64,000 bases of DNA from NCBI GenBank assembly GCA_948567375.1, contig OX419756.1, positions 34,636,552-34,700,551 of the forward strand, in the 5' to 3' direction. The position numbers and the translations under genes are program-made. This stretch comes from Lunularia cruciata (taxonomy: Eukaryota; Streptophyta; Marchantiopsida; Lunulariales; Lunulariaceae). Positions 1 through 11,099 of the stretch are shown one piece after another (the stretch's first letter is position 1; each line of letters starts with the position of its first letter). Below the pieces are notes generated by a model. It searched no databases, was not told where the DNA came from, and worked only from the letters and a program-made list of their open reading frames with translations.

Positions 1-1250
1 CACTCTTGTTGTAGGACTGCTCCTATTACTACGCCTGATGCATCCGTAGCCAACTTGATTGGACATTTTAGGTCATACCACTTCAAGATTGGTGCATGTA
101 GCAAGGCGGCCTTCAATTCTTGAAAGGCCAACTCTTGTGCAGTTCCCCATGTCCACTTCTTCCCCTTGCCAAGTAGTGCTGTTAAAGGCTATGCAACCTT
201 GGAGAAGTCCTTAACAAATCTACGATAGAATCCTGTCAACCCCAAGAAGCTCTTAAGTTGAGTATGATCTTTTGGGGCACTCCATTTTTAAATGACCTCT
301 ATTTTATCTGTCAATACTTGAATGCTCTCTGCACTTACTCTATGCCCTAAGTAGTCTACTTTAGACTTGCCAAACTCACATTTTGAGATTTTGGCGTACA
401 ACTGATTCTGTTTTAGAATCTGGAGGACCTCTCGTAGATGTTGTTTGTGTTCTGTCATCGTGCTACTATATACTAATATATCATCCAAGAAGATGATAAC
501 AAACTTATCCAAGTATGGACAAAATATGTCATTCATTAGGCTCATGAAAGTGGCAGGCGCATTGGTGAGGCCAAAAGGCATCACAAGATACTCAAAGTGG
601 CCATACCTGGTTCAAAAGGCAGTTTTGTACACATCCTCCTCTGCAATTCAAATTTGATTATAACCGCTCCGCAAGTCCAGTTTGGTGAAGTATCTCGCTC
701 CATAAAGTTGATCAAACAGTTCATCTATGCGAGGTAAGGGGTATTTGTTCTTCACTGTTTGCTGATTGAGACCCGGATAGTCAATGCACATGCGTATTGT
801 GCCATCTTTCTTCTTCACAAACAAGACGGGGGCCCCATATGGTGATACGCTAGGTTGGATGAACCCTTTCTGTAGCATCTCCTCAATTTGAGTCTTACAC
901 TCCTCCAACTCATGAGGTGATAGGCAATATAGGGCCTTACAAGGAGGTGTCTTCCCCGGGAGTGTCTCTATTTTGTGATCTACTTGCCTTTTAGGTGGTA
1001 ATCTTGAGGGTAGATCATCGGGAAAGACATCTTGAAACTCATCCACCACATCCTTCAATTTCTCAGGAATTTGTGCAGCAAGTTGTGCACTCTGAACTTC
1101 TCTTATTAAACCCATAAAACATCTATCGGTCTTACAGACAGTTGTCGTCCCTACGACATATAGAGGCAGTTTCTGCTTGGGTGATTTTTCTTTAACCCCA
1201 ATGATTGACCATTGGTGGGTTCTCACTACTTTCTTCCTCCAATCCACCAT
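1..1250 (-). pseudogene. Reverse transcriptase and start of RNase H, chromovirus copy A
   Basis: The minus strand encodes Ty3-type RT. Blocks in order are the [15 protein letters not shown] fingers region, the [17 protein letters not shown] segment, [13 protein letters not shown] (first catalytic Asp), [12 protein letters not shown] and [10 protein letters not shown] (the catalytic Asp pair), then the [15 protein letters not shown] connection. Stops and a frameshift near 290 and 650 break it into pieces of 200 and 98 codons. The region left of about 280 continues into the RNase H connection domain and leaves the window. The catalytic Asp residues are all present, but the broken frame means no functional enzyme. 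Confidence 0.85.
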
Positions 1251-1259
1251 TGGGTTGTA

Positions 1260-1544
1260 CTACTCCATCCATGGCATGCCTAAAATTGCATCATAATGGG
1301 CTAACTGTATCACTCGCCACTCAATTGCTTCCTGATATTCTCCTACAGAGAGGGTTACCCGTCTAGGTAACGATTCAATCCTCTTTGTTTGCCCATTTGG
1401 TAACTCTACTTCTTCACTTCCATCTCTCTCTAGATCCATTCCCAAGCTTATTACAACAGAGCAAGACAAGAAATTCTCTGTTGCTCCCGGATCTATTAAT
1501 ACTCTCACTTGATTACCTTCTAGGATTCCATTCACGACAATCAA
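1260..1544 (-). pseudogene. Aspartic protease domain of chromovirus copy A
   Basis: This reading frame of about 94 codons carries the retropepsin active-site region LIDPGATENF, in which DPGA replaces the commoner D(S/T)GA, followed by a hydrophobic strand and the ILGMPWME segment typical of the end of Ty3-type proteases. It would cut the Gag-Pol polyprotein. The active-site Asp-x-Gly-Ala pattern is intact here, whereas copy B has Gly changed to Arg, so copy A's protease is the better preserved of the two. It continues into the RT region with a stop or frameshift near 1255. Confidence 0.75.
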
Positions 1545-1639
1545 TTGTGAGGTTGCCTTTCGGGATCTTTGCGTATTATTCTTCTTCCTTCCCTCGCTTC
1601 TTTGCTTCCTTATTGAGCCAGTAAGGCCGCGAGGTACAT

Positions 1640-2700
1640 TTACTGGCGATCTTCATTTTCTCAAGTGGTTTCCACCTCCTCCTCTTCAATGTGCCTCTCC
1701 ATGTTGTTCAAAGATCGCCTATACAAAGGCCAAGGGCCTCTAAGGAAATGAGTGCGACAATTGGTAGATATGTGCCCAATACGGCCACAATTGTAACAAT
1801 GGTGTTGTTCTCCTCGAGTCCCTTCTCCTCGTGGGACTCCATCTCTTTGTTCTTCTACCCGTCCCCGCTCTCCTTGAAGCGGCCGTGCTCCTCGATCTCG
1901 GAATCAAAGGTTGCCCAATTCCATCGGTACTGGTCCACCCATGTGTGGCATTTCTGCCCGATAATGTTGAGGTGGAACTACTCCTTCACCTCCACCTAAT
2001 GCTCCGGCTATTCTCTGCGCACAAGCAATAGCTTCAAATACCGTGCGAGGGTTTTGCACCATGACTTCTTGGCGAATCCGCTCTTTCAACCCTCGTTTGA
2101 AATTGTCGAGAGCCTCTATTGGACTCATGTCGGTAATTGCGACTTGTAGATCTAGAAGTGCCTCCACATACTCTTGTACGCTATTATTCTGTCTCAATCC
2201 CCATAGTCGGGTTCGAGCCATCTGCACAGAATCCACCGATTAGAAATTCTTGAGCAGTCCTTCTTGCATTGGTGTCCATGTGACCTCTCTTCTCTCTGCC
2301 AGCATGGATCGTTCCCAAGCATCATACCATGTGAAGGCTTTATTGGTCAAGAACCCACATGCAAACACGCCTGCAACATGCTCTATGATCTTTGTTGAGA
2401 ACAATCAAAAATATCGATTCATTCTTGAGATCCAATTCTCCACTACTCCCATCATACGCTGCCCCTTGTAAGGCTCGATGTTGCAGGTCTTCTTCATTCG
2501 GAGTAGCAATGTGGCTTCATCATTGATAGGGTTTGTAGGCACGGGTGCCTCTCCAAGTACTTCAATCGCAGGTACTGGGTTTTGAGACGGCTCTTCTTCT
2601 TGCATGGCTTGATCGTTCTTGAGGATCTGCACTTGACTTTGTAATGTCTCCATGGTCATCTTAATCTCTCAAAATTCATTCAACATCCCTTGCATTCCTT
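1640..2700 (-). pseudogene. Gag of chromovirus copy A (capsid and zinc knuckle), broken
   Basis: The minus strand encodes a retrotransposon Gag, the structural protein that packages the element RNA. The segment at 1904-2236 has the plant retrotransposon-gag pattern (RLWGLRQNNSVQEYV, then a region ending in FKRGLKERIRQEV). A CCHC zinc knuckle of form CYNCGxIGHISTNC is seen near 1752-1800. The part at 2405-2659 is a glutamine- and acid-rich N-terminal stretch. Frameshifts separate these blocks. Copy B has the same layout at 61,700-62,760. Confidence 0.75.
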
Positions 2701-2761
2701 GCACCAGCTCTTGCAATTGCGGATCCATGGTTCCTGCAACATCCAATTGCTAACGTCTTCT

Positions 2762-3191
2762 TCAATACAGAGTCAATATAATCACTCTAGAAGGCGCACG
2801 GACTATCGGAACTACCATTGGGACCTCAGAAGCTATCACTCGTTGATAATACTCCTCACCAAAATTCCTAACCACAAAATCTCTAAACATCACTTTCGGC
2901 CTCACTACATAACGGATTTCTACTTGAGTGTTGAAAGGGAGAGGATTTGGGACATTCATATCCATATTATCATAATAGAATGTAGATCGTCAAATCCCAC
3001 TCTCTGTCATATATCACCATAGGTAGAATCACCGGGTTTGGTGAGTTCATCACTCTGTCCATGAATTCCGCGCCAAAGTGATAAACTAGCGATACTCTCA
3101 TCTGCTCACGCTGGATGTACATAACCTTGATGTGGAATGGGTTTGAGAATGGAAAGCTAGGTGCGGGAAATTGTCCCCCCGGTGCATCCAT
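2762..3191 (-). pseudogene. Chromovirus leader/Gag N-terminal region with a duplicated motif (copy A)
   Basis: Two short minus-strand reading frames (2970-3191 and 2762-2965, about 70 codons each) lie between the primer binding site and the recognisable Gag. They resemble each other: both carry a pattern like FGxE(Y/F)xxRVxxS followed by a hydrophobic PMV-type stretch, which suggests a duplicated domain of about 50 residues. The same pair occurs in copy B at 62,798-63,230, so this is a family trait rather than chance. They are in different frames here, so either a frameshift separates them or they were separate small ORFs. No function is assigned. Confidence 0.5.
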
Positions 3192-3318
3192 CCCATCCGC
3201 TCTCTAAAGTCCTTCCTAAGTCTAGCAATTACTCTATGTTCTCCACCTCAAATTACTCAATTTCAGTAGTTCGTGCTATTCCAAGAGGGGTGATCCACTC
3301 TCTTGGACTAGAACACTT

Positions 3319-3330
3319 GCTTTGATACCA
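3319..3330 (-). other. Primer binding site, initiator tRNA-Met type (copy A)
   Basis: On the minus strand, one base inside the 5' LTR, the sequence is TGGTATCAAAGC. It differs at one position from TGGTATCAGAGC, the usual plant iMet-tRNA primer binding site, which is intact in copy B. Confidence 0.8.
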
Positions 3331-3331
3331 T

Positions 3332-4071
3332 TGTAATACTCTGAGGACAAGAGAAGAGAGAAAACACAGATTGCACATTCAAACATTTGATGCCCCAAGG
3401 GAGCACCTTCTCTTTATTATATAGACAAAGAGGATCTCCTCCAAGGAAGCTCCACCATAGGATTAGGGACACAGATAGGTGACCTGTCAGCAAGCTCCAC
3501 CCTTGGATTACCTACTTGGATGGGTGACTTGTCTGGTCTAGGTCCTATCTGGTTGGTCAAATGAGCTTTGACCTGAGGGAATTTTTTAGGGAATCTTCAT
3601 GTAGGAATCTCAAAATCACATGAGTAAGGTACCGTTGGAAAGCTCTCGACGAGACAAACCAAGAAGGAGGGTAGGCCAGGCTCTACTTTGTTGGGGGGGG
3701 GGGGATCCGCACATTTTTGAGGCCTAATTCATCTGTTTAGGCCTCCAAAATTGCCTTCAAAGATTAGGCATATTTCGGTTCCTACTCTATTAGTAGAAGT
3801 CCTCTTTTGGTGATACCTCTTTCTGATATGTTTAGTCCATCATGTGTAACATCCTTCCAGATGTTACCAAACCGATTCTCACCTTTAAATCATATGTCTA
3901 GCTATTGGTTCTAAGGATCTCAAGTCTATTTCGGTTTTTGCCATATTAGTAGAAGTACTCTTTTGGTGATACTTCTATCTGATCTATTTTGACCATCATG
4001 TATAACATCATTCTAGATGTTACCAAACTGAATTTCACATCTAGATCATATGGCTAACCTTTGGTATTACA
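3332..4071 (-). repeat. 5' LTR of chromovirus copy A
   Basis: The repeat begins TGTAATAC and ends TATTACA on the plus strand, giving the usual TG...CA ends over about 740 bp. It matches 57,494-58,235 and the start of 63,368-64,000. A poly-G tract near 3690-3703 differs in length between the three LTRs. The bases after 4071 (CAATG) should be one target-site duplicate; its partner is outside the window. Confidence 0.88.
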
Positions 4072-5000
4072 CAATGGAGCTTGTGTTGCGCGGGGTTTAA
4101 ATATTTGGGGCATTAGTGCTGGTTCAACAATTGCTTTTATTGATAGAGTTCTGACAGCCATATTAGATGGGATGAGGAGTCAAGTTGCTTGGCACGACCT
4201 CGAGGAGAGGAAAAGGATATCCACTATTTTTGCACTAAAAGGTTTTCCCAGTTGTGTTGGTTTGGTGGATGGCACGTTGTTTCCTCTTGCAGCCCGACCA
4301 ACTGTGGACGGTGAAATATATTTCAGCCACAAGGGTTCATATTCTATAAACGGCCAAGTGATTTGTGATGATTAAAGGAGAGTTATACATTTCTCCGGTG
4401 GTATGGTTTATGTTATTTGTTATTTTGTTATGTATTTTTGCAATGCATTGGTTATCCTGATTGAGAAGTTTACTAAAAGTATGCCCTTTTTTTTGCAGGA
4501 ATGCCAGGGTCATGTCATGATATGACTTGTTTGAAAAAATCGTCACTATGGAATGATTTGAACCGAAGAGGGAGGTGTCGCACTTTTGAGGCAAAGGAGC
4601 ACCTGTTAGGTGATTCGGGTTATGTACCCATGCATCACCTAGTACCCGCTTTCAAGCAGGCTTGCTCAGAAGACAAACAGGAGTTCAATAAATATTTAGC
4701 AAAGGCAAGAGTGATAAATGGGCATTGTATAGGAGTATTGAAAGCTAGATGGCATTCTCTTCGTGAGCTAAGAGTGCAACTAAAAGATAATAGTAGAAAT
4801 GCTTATTTTTTAAAGTGAGTATCGGTGTGTATTATTTTACATAATTTTTTAATCAATAGGTCTGACCTTTGGTCAGAGGACGATGGCGGATTTACAGAGG
4901 AGACTCAAATAGATTCAGAAATGTCATTTTAGTGCATAGAACTTGGTAGAGAAGAAAGTAGATCAAGGGTGATGCAACATTGCCTTGATTATAACAATGA
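4072..5000 (+). pseudogene. PIF/Harbinger (HARBI1-like) DDE transposase remnant
   Basis: This is the C-terminal two thirds of a DDE transposase of the PIF/Harbinger class, interrupted on its left by the chromovirus LTR. The first catalytic Asp is in GLVDGT (about 4268) and the second in LLGDSGY (about 4612). The third catalytic position, normally Glu in a motif of the form RV(x)NEH(x)IG, reads RVINGHCIG here: GGG at 4720-4722 in place of a Glu codon. A stop at 4373-4375 and an insertion or intron at about 4400-4498 split the frame before PGSCHD. A possible intron follows 4815, with acidic sequence DLWSEDDG after it; the usual VLHN block is not visible. The gene is dead. Confidence 0.8.
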
Positions 5001-5916
5001 TGATCTACTCAATTGATTTTATTGAGATTCCATATAATAAAATATATATTCCGAGTATTCCTCTCATTTCTCATAGTCCCTTAACTTAGACCATGAGTAG
5101 TTTTCTTAGACCATGAGTGTTTTTGGATGTAATATTATGATAAGAACATCATGTGGATGCAAAAATAATAATATGAATCTTGATCTATACATTTGTAAGT
5201 CCTCTTTGACACAATTACGTGTAAAAAATAAGCAGAGCTCTCGTACCAGTTGGGTGCAAACTTAAAAATCAATATAGAGTGGCACTCTCAAACTACTCTT
5301 CACAAGCTTAAATAATTAATTGAGAGTGGCACTCGTAGATGCTGGCCGACTCTTGTGGACGCTGGCGGACTCTCGTAGATGCTGGCGGACGCTCGGAACT
5401 ATCCACATATAACATGCATTTGTAGGTGCTGGTGGGAGGCGTTGCGTGAAGAGTGCGACGCTTGGCTGCGCCGGTTGGCGACGTGGAGTGCCGCATGTTG
5501 ATGCTCGGGATTTGGGTTTTTCGGGTGTGAAAAATGCATTTTTTCATGTTGAGGGATGAGTATTTTCCTGTCAGCATGGGTTATATAAATGTGTGTTCAT
5601 TTCCTTTCCTATCATTGGCAAGCTCTATTCTCAAGTGTGTGGGGTGTTTGGAACAGAAAATCACGAGTAGTTTTTATAGGAGGCTGGAGGATCATTTCAT
5701 GAGGCAGAGGGTGCTGGCCATTTGAGGATCATTTTGCGAGGTAGAGGGTGCTGGAAAGCCATTCAAAAGTCATTTTGTGAGGAAGAGTGTGTGCAAGTGA
5801 GACATTTCAAGACTGGGGAGACATTTTGAGAGTCATTTCGAGAGGAAGGAGAGAGGCAAGGGTCCTGGCTGGTTGGCTTGAAGCACAACCCTCAACATTG
5901 AGAAGAGTTTTAGAAA
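5001..5916. other. No gene seen; contains a short 20-bp tandem repeat
   Basis: The stretch is AT-rich at first. Around 5333-5395 a 20-bp unit related to ACTCTCGTAGATGCTGGCGG is repeated about three times with substitutions. No convincing coding frame, RNA or transposon end was recognised. Confidence 0.5.
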
Positions 5917-6244
5917 GTGAAGAGCTCATTCCTTTCTAGCATGGCAAAAATATGGAGATACAAGAAGATAGTTGATGGGCCCGATATGAGAAATACTCAG
6001 GAAGGAGATTGGCTCATTGCATTCCATACCATTCAACACCCAACCACTTTCATCAAGTGGTGCTGGTTGGACAAACTTCAAGAACTGCTATTTCCAAAAT
6101 TCAAGAGGTAGATCTCGATGTATTGGGGCTGAAAATAACTCTTGGACTTCACTATCCAAGGCCAGAGGTACTTTCCAAACATTTCTCATTGTTTTCTTGT
6201 CATTCAATCTTGATTTGTGAAGTTGATTTCTGTAAATTGCATTC

Positions 6245-6800
6245 TGATCATCAGCGCCACCCAGCGCCTCCCACCTTGTCCTGCAGCGCCACCCAACACT
6301 ATCCAGCGCCATCCCAAACCTTAAACCCCTACGCGCAAGTGCCTTCCCCGCGTGCCTACCAGCGCCCCTCCGCGGCTCCCACCAACCCCGAGCGGCCCCC
6401 AGTGCCCCCTTGGGGCTGCGTAGACTCGCTTGACTAAACCCTTGTCCCAAGGTGCCTACCTACGTTGCCGTGCGTCACCAAGCGGCATCGGCATTTCCTT
6501 TAACCCTCGCGTGAGCATCTTTGCGTGTCCTCGGGCGGCAACCAGCATCCCCGTGTGGACCTTGCGCAGTCCCGCAGTGCCATCCGACGGACCTGTGCCT
6601 ACGGGCAGTGTCCATGGATGCCCCTGTGCGGCCTCGAGCCCCCTCAGGGCGCTCGAGGGCGCCATGGCGGTTGGAAGCACCACCCCGCGCCACCCAGCAT
6701 TCCCTGATTGCGGCTCTGAGTGCCCCCCGGCGGCCCCTAGCGGCTCCCCGCTCTATCCAGGACTGTGTGAAAGCGTCACCTAGCGGCACCCAGCGTCACC
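6245..6800. repeat. GC-rich degenerate simple-repeat island 1
   Basis: This block is sharply richer in G+C than its surroundings and full of AGCGCC, CACCCAGC and GCGGC-type words. Long open frames on both strands here come from base composition, not selection, since they overlap each other in several frames. A related block lies at 7870-8190. Confidence 0.5.
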
Positions 6801-6851
6801 CCTGAGTCTAAGTCCTTGTGAGATAATTGAGCTGAAATTTTTTGGTGGGTT

Positions 6852-7351
6852 GTGCAGGTCATTCCATGTACAGAGTTTGTGAGTTCATGGGACAAGGTAT
6901 CTTGCACAGGTTTGGTAAGAGGTAGAAAGTTTCAATTGACTGCAAATATAGTTAGAGATGCACTTGCCATGCCCAGGGGAGAACACCAAGACGGAGGACA
7001 GTTCCTTACACAGCTATCTCAGATTGGTTTCCACAAAGGGACACGGTTGCAAAAAGATATCTTGCAACTCCGGATGGAGTGGAGTGGTTGCTACGGAGCA
7101 TGTGGCAATGGTCTGAACTGCCTGAGGGAGTTCACACCGGGTCTTGCCTCATGGCATGTTTGTGCTCTAGAGATATACAACAAGATTCAGAGTTCAGAGT
7201 ACTTAGAGTTAGATCATATGAGCATCTGACTTCATTAGGTTTACCTCTTCGTGATCTTTTGATCATAGATAGTTATGCACTCTCTTATTATAGGAACCAT
7301 CCACATGGTGCTATCCATCCTACCCACTTCCGTCCTTATAGGGTACATTGA
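6852..7351 (+). pseudogene. Unrecognised ORF region, possibly transposon-derived
   Basis: Two overlapping plus-strand frames join into one likely protein after a frameshift near 7080-7100. The first has a pattern GRKFQLTANIVRDALAMPRG and the second ends with IHPTHFRPYRVH. The pattern faintly recalls the plant mobile-domain or gag-like proteins that travel with transposons, but I do not recognise it firmly. The text from 7380 to 7660 carries further short coding-like pieces with serine- and proline-rich ends. No function is assigned. Confidence 0.3.
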
Positions 7352-7869
7352 ACATCATACACTTAGTCATTTGACCCTTTGATGAGTGCTTTGGACAGAT
7401 TTGTCCATGACGATAGGCCTGCTATTAGTTGGGCAGAAGAGGAGTGGACATCAGGTAGATTGAGTTCTTATAGTTGTGACCCTTATCCTCTTCTTGCTAG
7501 TGGTATCAGGCATTGAGACTTGGATGAGAGCAAGTGGCCGCTATGGTGGTCATTGAGTCCATTTAGGATTCAACATCATGTATACCATCGTAGACTTGAG
7601 GATGCAGTAGTAGCACTTAGACACCATAGTGCATCACCCTCTTCTTCTTCACCTCCTCGACCTCCATAGTCATATGTTTAGGTTCTATTGGCTTTTCATT
7701 TATATACATATTATTTTCATTTCTCCCCATGTATACATATTGAACCCTCATTGTGATCTAACTCTTGTATTTCCTAAACCCTAAATTTTGAATTGTGCCT
7801 TTTATACCCACCTTGTCACCACCTTACAAATATGGGCACAATTTCCCTTTAAACACTCAACCCTAAACA

Positions 7870-8190
7870 CATCACGAGTTTTACTCGGCGTCTACGCACG
7901 CCAACTAGCGCCTCCGAGCGACTACGAGCCAAAAAAACATATCATAAATTGACTGTCGAGTGCCGACAAGCGGTCTTGAGTGTCAACTAGCGCGTACATT
8001 GGGGCCACCCAACAGCACCCAGCAACCACAAGCGCCTTGAACCCATTTTCCCAGTTGCTTCAAGTGAACCTTAGCGGCCGCAAGCGTCAATGGGTGCCTA
8101 CCTAGGGGCCACCCAGTGGTACCCAGCAACCACGAGCGCCTACGAGCACCGACGAGCAGCTTCAAGCGCCGACGACCACCGTACACAACT
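7870..8190. repeat. GC-rich degenerate simple-repeat island 2
   Basis: This has the same flavour as the island at 6245-6800: repeated CGAGCG, TACGAGC and ACCCAGC words in both orders. It lies between AT-rich sequence on both sides. The stretch 8190-8590 after it holds nothing recognisable. Confidence 0.45.
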
Positions 8191-8592
8191 TGCCTTTATT
8201 TTTTTTTCCATGTTCCATTGAGCGTCGCACGCGGTGACTAGCGGCAAGAGAGATTTTTTGGGTGGCTATGAGGGTCAACTTGGGCTTATTGTGCAAAAAA
8301 GATATGATAGAATGGATTGAGTGTTAAAGACAACATCAAAAACAAAAACTTTTGAGGAACTGAATGGTAACAAGTTGCATCAGGTTTCCATAGCCAAGTT
8401 TCTATAACTCATCTTCATTAAAATCATAATAAAGGTTACATGGTGGTATACTATTCACTATCAGTAGAGTATGATGGACGTTGAACCTGAGTGAGCACTT
8501 TAAAATAGCTACTTATTTCCTCAGAAGTTTTCCCTGCTTGTATGAGACTCATTTTGATTTCATGAGTGCGATTTGATTCTAAACTCTTCTCC

Positions 8593-9669
8593 TTAAATTT
8601 GTGTTTGTCTGCCCAATTTTTTCTCTATTTCAATTTTGATCTTCTCTATCTCTAATCTAACGCGCTCTGCTTCCATTCTCAGCATTGTTTTCTCTCTCTT
8701 CCTCATGTTGGTGGCTTCTAGTTCAGCTAGTCGTAACCTCTCTCTGGATTCTATACTATCTGCCTTTAACATGGTAATTTTTGCTAAATCATGAGACAAT
8801 GACATACTAGGTGACAACTTGGGTACCTTACTTGCAGAAATTCCACCTTTCCTCCTCTTTGGGTCCCATTCTCCTTCTTGGTCTGCACAATCAGATCCAT
8901 CTCTTGTAGAAATTAAAGGCGGTGGTGGTGTAATGAAAGGAGAGTCCTTGGTTAGTGAAATACATGGAGACTCATCCTCTGGTGATAGGATTCCATTCTC
9001 CATGCCACTTGCTAAACTTTCCACCCCTTGGGTGTTCGTGACCAACTCAGAGCTTGAGTCAGGGAGCACCACCTCTGGAGGAGATGAGAAATGGGAGCAC
9101 TCCTGCGCACCTTCATGGACCTCCTCCTCGCCAGCCTTGCAAATCTCGCTTGAATTAGGATTACAATCTCCTAAACTTACCATTGCCGGTGGACTTATGT
9201 TTGCTCTGCTCCCAAACATGGCTTCCATTCTTGCAAAATGCGGGCACATCCCATTCAATTTATCTTCTATAGTTCTCCACCCTTTGCTATATTCCTTCTC
9301 GGTGAGACCTTCTCACGTAGCCTTATTCTTGAGCTCCCGAGTTTCTTTGTACTGTTTCATGTCCGCAACCATTTCTTGTAAAGTCATAGAGGTAGGAAAT
9401 CCGATACCCTCTCTAATCAAAAAGGTTGCCATGAAACTAAATGCAGTCGATTTCTAAATGGGCTTTTTGCAGTTCCCACCATGAATTTGTGCAAAATGCT
9501 CGAGGTCCTCCAAATAATCCAGTATTTGGCTGTAATGGTGTGTTGCCATACAAAATTGTTCATCCTCCTTGGTTTTGCCAGGCACAGAAGAAGCCATCCT
9601 CAACAAGTCTCCAAATTTCCCTAATGGTTGTTGAGGTTGCGAATCCAAAGATGACTCTATAGGTCCCAA
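8593..9669 (-). pseudogene. Broken protein with C-terminal coiled coil, possible Myb/SANT-like transposon partner
   Basis: On the minus strand a protein can be followed from about 9669 to 8593 through several frames. The N-terminal piece (9454-9669) ends in HGGNCKKPI. The next frame, starting near 9432, reads to KNKAT and is stopped by a TGA (probably from CGA) near 9315. It resumes as EGLTEKEYSKGW and leads into the 221-codon frame with the block CPHFARMEAMFGSRANISPP. The last 65 residues are a charged, Arg/Glu/Lys-rich coiled coil (SRERLRLAELEA onward). This layout, a globular N-terminus with a charged helical tail, resembles the Myb/SANT-like second protein of PIF/Harbinger transposons, but the match is by impression only. 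Confidence 0.4.
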
Positions 9670-9699
9670 ATCAGCATCGTCAATAATGGAGTCTCCTAC

Positions 9700-11060
9700 A
9701 CTAAATCACTGTACTTGATCTCCCATTGCAAAAAGTTTGTTGCACTCCTAGTGTGAGAATAGTTGCACTCTAATCAATTTCTTGGTTTCCACACGGCGGC
9801 GCTGATCATTTCCCACACCAATTTGAAACTACAAAACCGTCGTTACTTGCCTGACAACTCGCACCTTTGCTAATGAGGGTGGTGAATTTCAGTTTACAAA
9901 GTTGAATTGTTGGGCGGGGCCATTTTGGATCTTGAATACAAAACCAGATCATCAATACGTGACTAAATGATTACGTGGCCACCCTATGGAGGAAACATGT
10001 CACTCTTTCTGAGAATCATTTATTTACTTACGACATTCCAAAACATCCGTAAGGTAGGATTTGATTTTTATAAATGAATGCAATTAGCTGAATATATCCC
10101 TTAACTGAAGTTGCAAAGCGTTCAGTTATTACCATCTCGTAACGTTACAGAGTTCACTAAAAATTATTACAAGGTTTGTTATTTTTCCCATAGACATCCA
10201 TCAAACCTATTTCTGAAACCCCCTATTGTCTCATACTTAGTTCACAAAATCTGCAACTAATAATTCGTCCCTAAGAATCAACCACAGTAATTATAGATCA
10301 TCCAGGTGGTGGTCACTTCTTTTGATATCAACTCCAGGCTTCTGACCCTTAATCAGGAGGTGCAAGAGCTTGCTCAACGACAACTTGCAAGACCACCTGA
10401 TGAATTCCGCTTAACAAAACTTCTAAATTTCTGAAACGAGTTTGAAAGCCATTTGGAAGATATTGATATAGAAGCGCAGAAAATGCCCTCATATTGTACA
10501 ACAAATTGTAAATTCAAAGTAGTTTTAAGTGGATGTGTAGTTTTACAATCTATAGTTATGCAACTACTATAAACTGTAAGGCAAAACTTTTATCACTGAT
10601 TTATCTAATGAGATGTCAGCTATTTATCAGTAATCTCTATGAGCTATAACATCACATTCTCCGAGATTTAAAGCAAGTATATAAATAAATAAAAAAATAA
10701 AAATAAAGCTGGGGTCTTCCCATCCTTCTTGCTTGCTTTCACACGTGGTCACTTTTTCCCTGATTTTATATAAATATATAGAGTCAAACTATAGTCCTTT
10801 CCAAAGTCCAGAAACTCACGTGTTCCTCCATCTAGGACTTCTATTGCGTCTACCGGTCTACTATCTTCTACCGGTCCTCATTAAAGGAACGCGGTCTACG
10901 GTCCTCATCTACTAGACCTGTTGACCTTATAAAATAATAGAAAACTGTTTGATGCCTTTTGATGAATTGGACCAGTGTCATGAAGCATGTCAAATTTTGA
11001 TCTCTCTTGTTAATATTAAAATCTCCGCACACTCCATGATGAGGCTAGACAGGTTTTTGT
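9700..11060. other. No gene seen
   Basis: The region is AT-rich with no coding frame that I can support. Short repeats of CTACCGGTC occur at about 10,850-10,900. Confidence 0.5.
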
Positions 11061-11099
11061 CTACCACTAGACCGTTTGGCACGTGATCCCTTGGACAAG

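Larger units (their letters stand above)
1..4071 (-). mobile_element. Ty3/gypsy chromovirus, copy A (partial, runs off left edge)
   Basis: This is the 5' half of an LTR retrotransposon read on the minus strand. From right to left it has a 5' LTR, a tRNA-Met primer binding site, leader ORFs, Gag with a zinc knuckle, protease, reverse transcriptase and the start of RNase H. The remaining pol and the 3' LTR lie beyond the left edge. It aligns almost throughout with copy B near the right end (position 1 matches about 60,038; 3332 matches 63,368), so both belong to one family. The frame is broken several times, so this copy is probably not autonomous. It is inserted in a Harbinger-like transposase whose sequence resumes at 4072. 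Confidence 0.9.

Noticed and set aside
6009-6805. Several overlapping ORFs of 60-142 codons in both strands
   Set aside because: Three or more frames are open at once because of GC-rich simple sequence; none has a domain.
8819-9457. 212-codon plus-strand ORF
   Set aside because: Antisense shadow of the minus-strand coiled-coil protein, whose composition and blocks are more protein-like.
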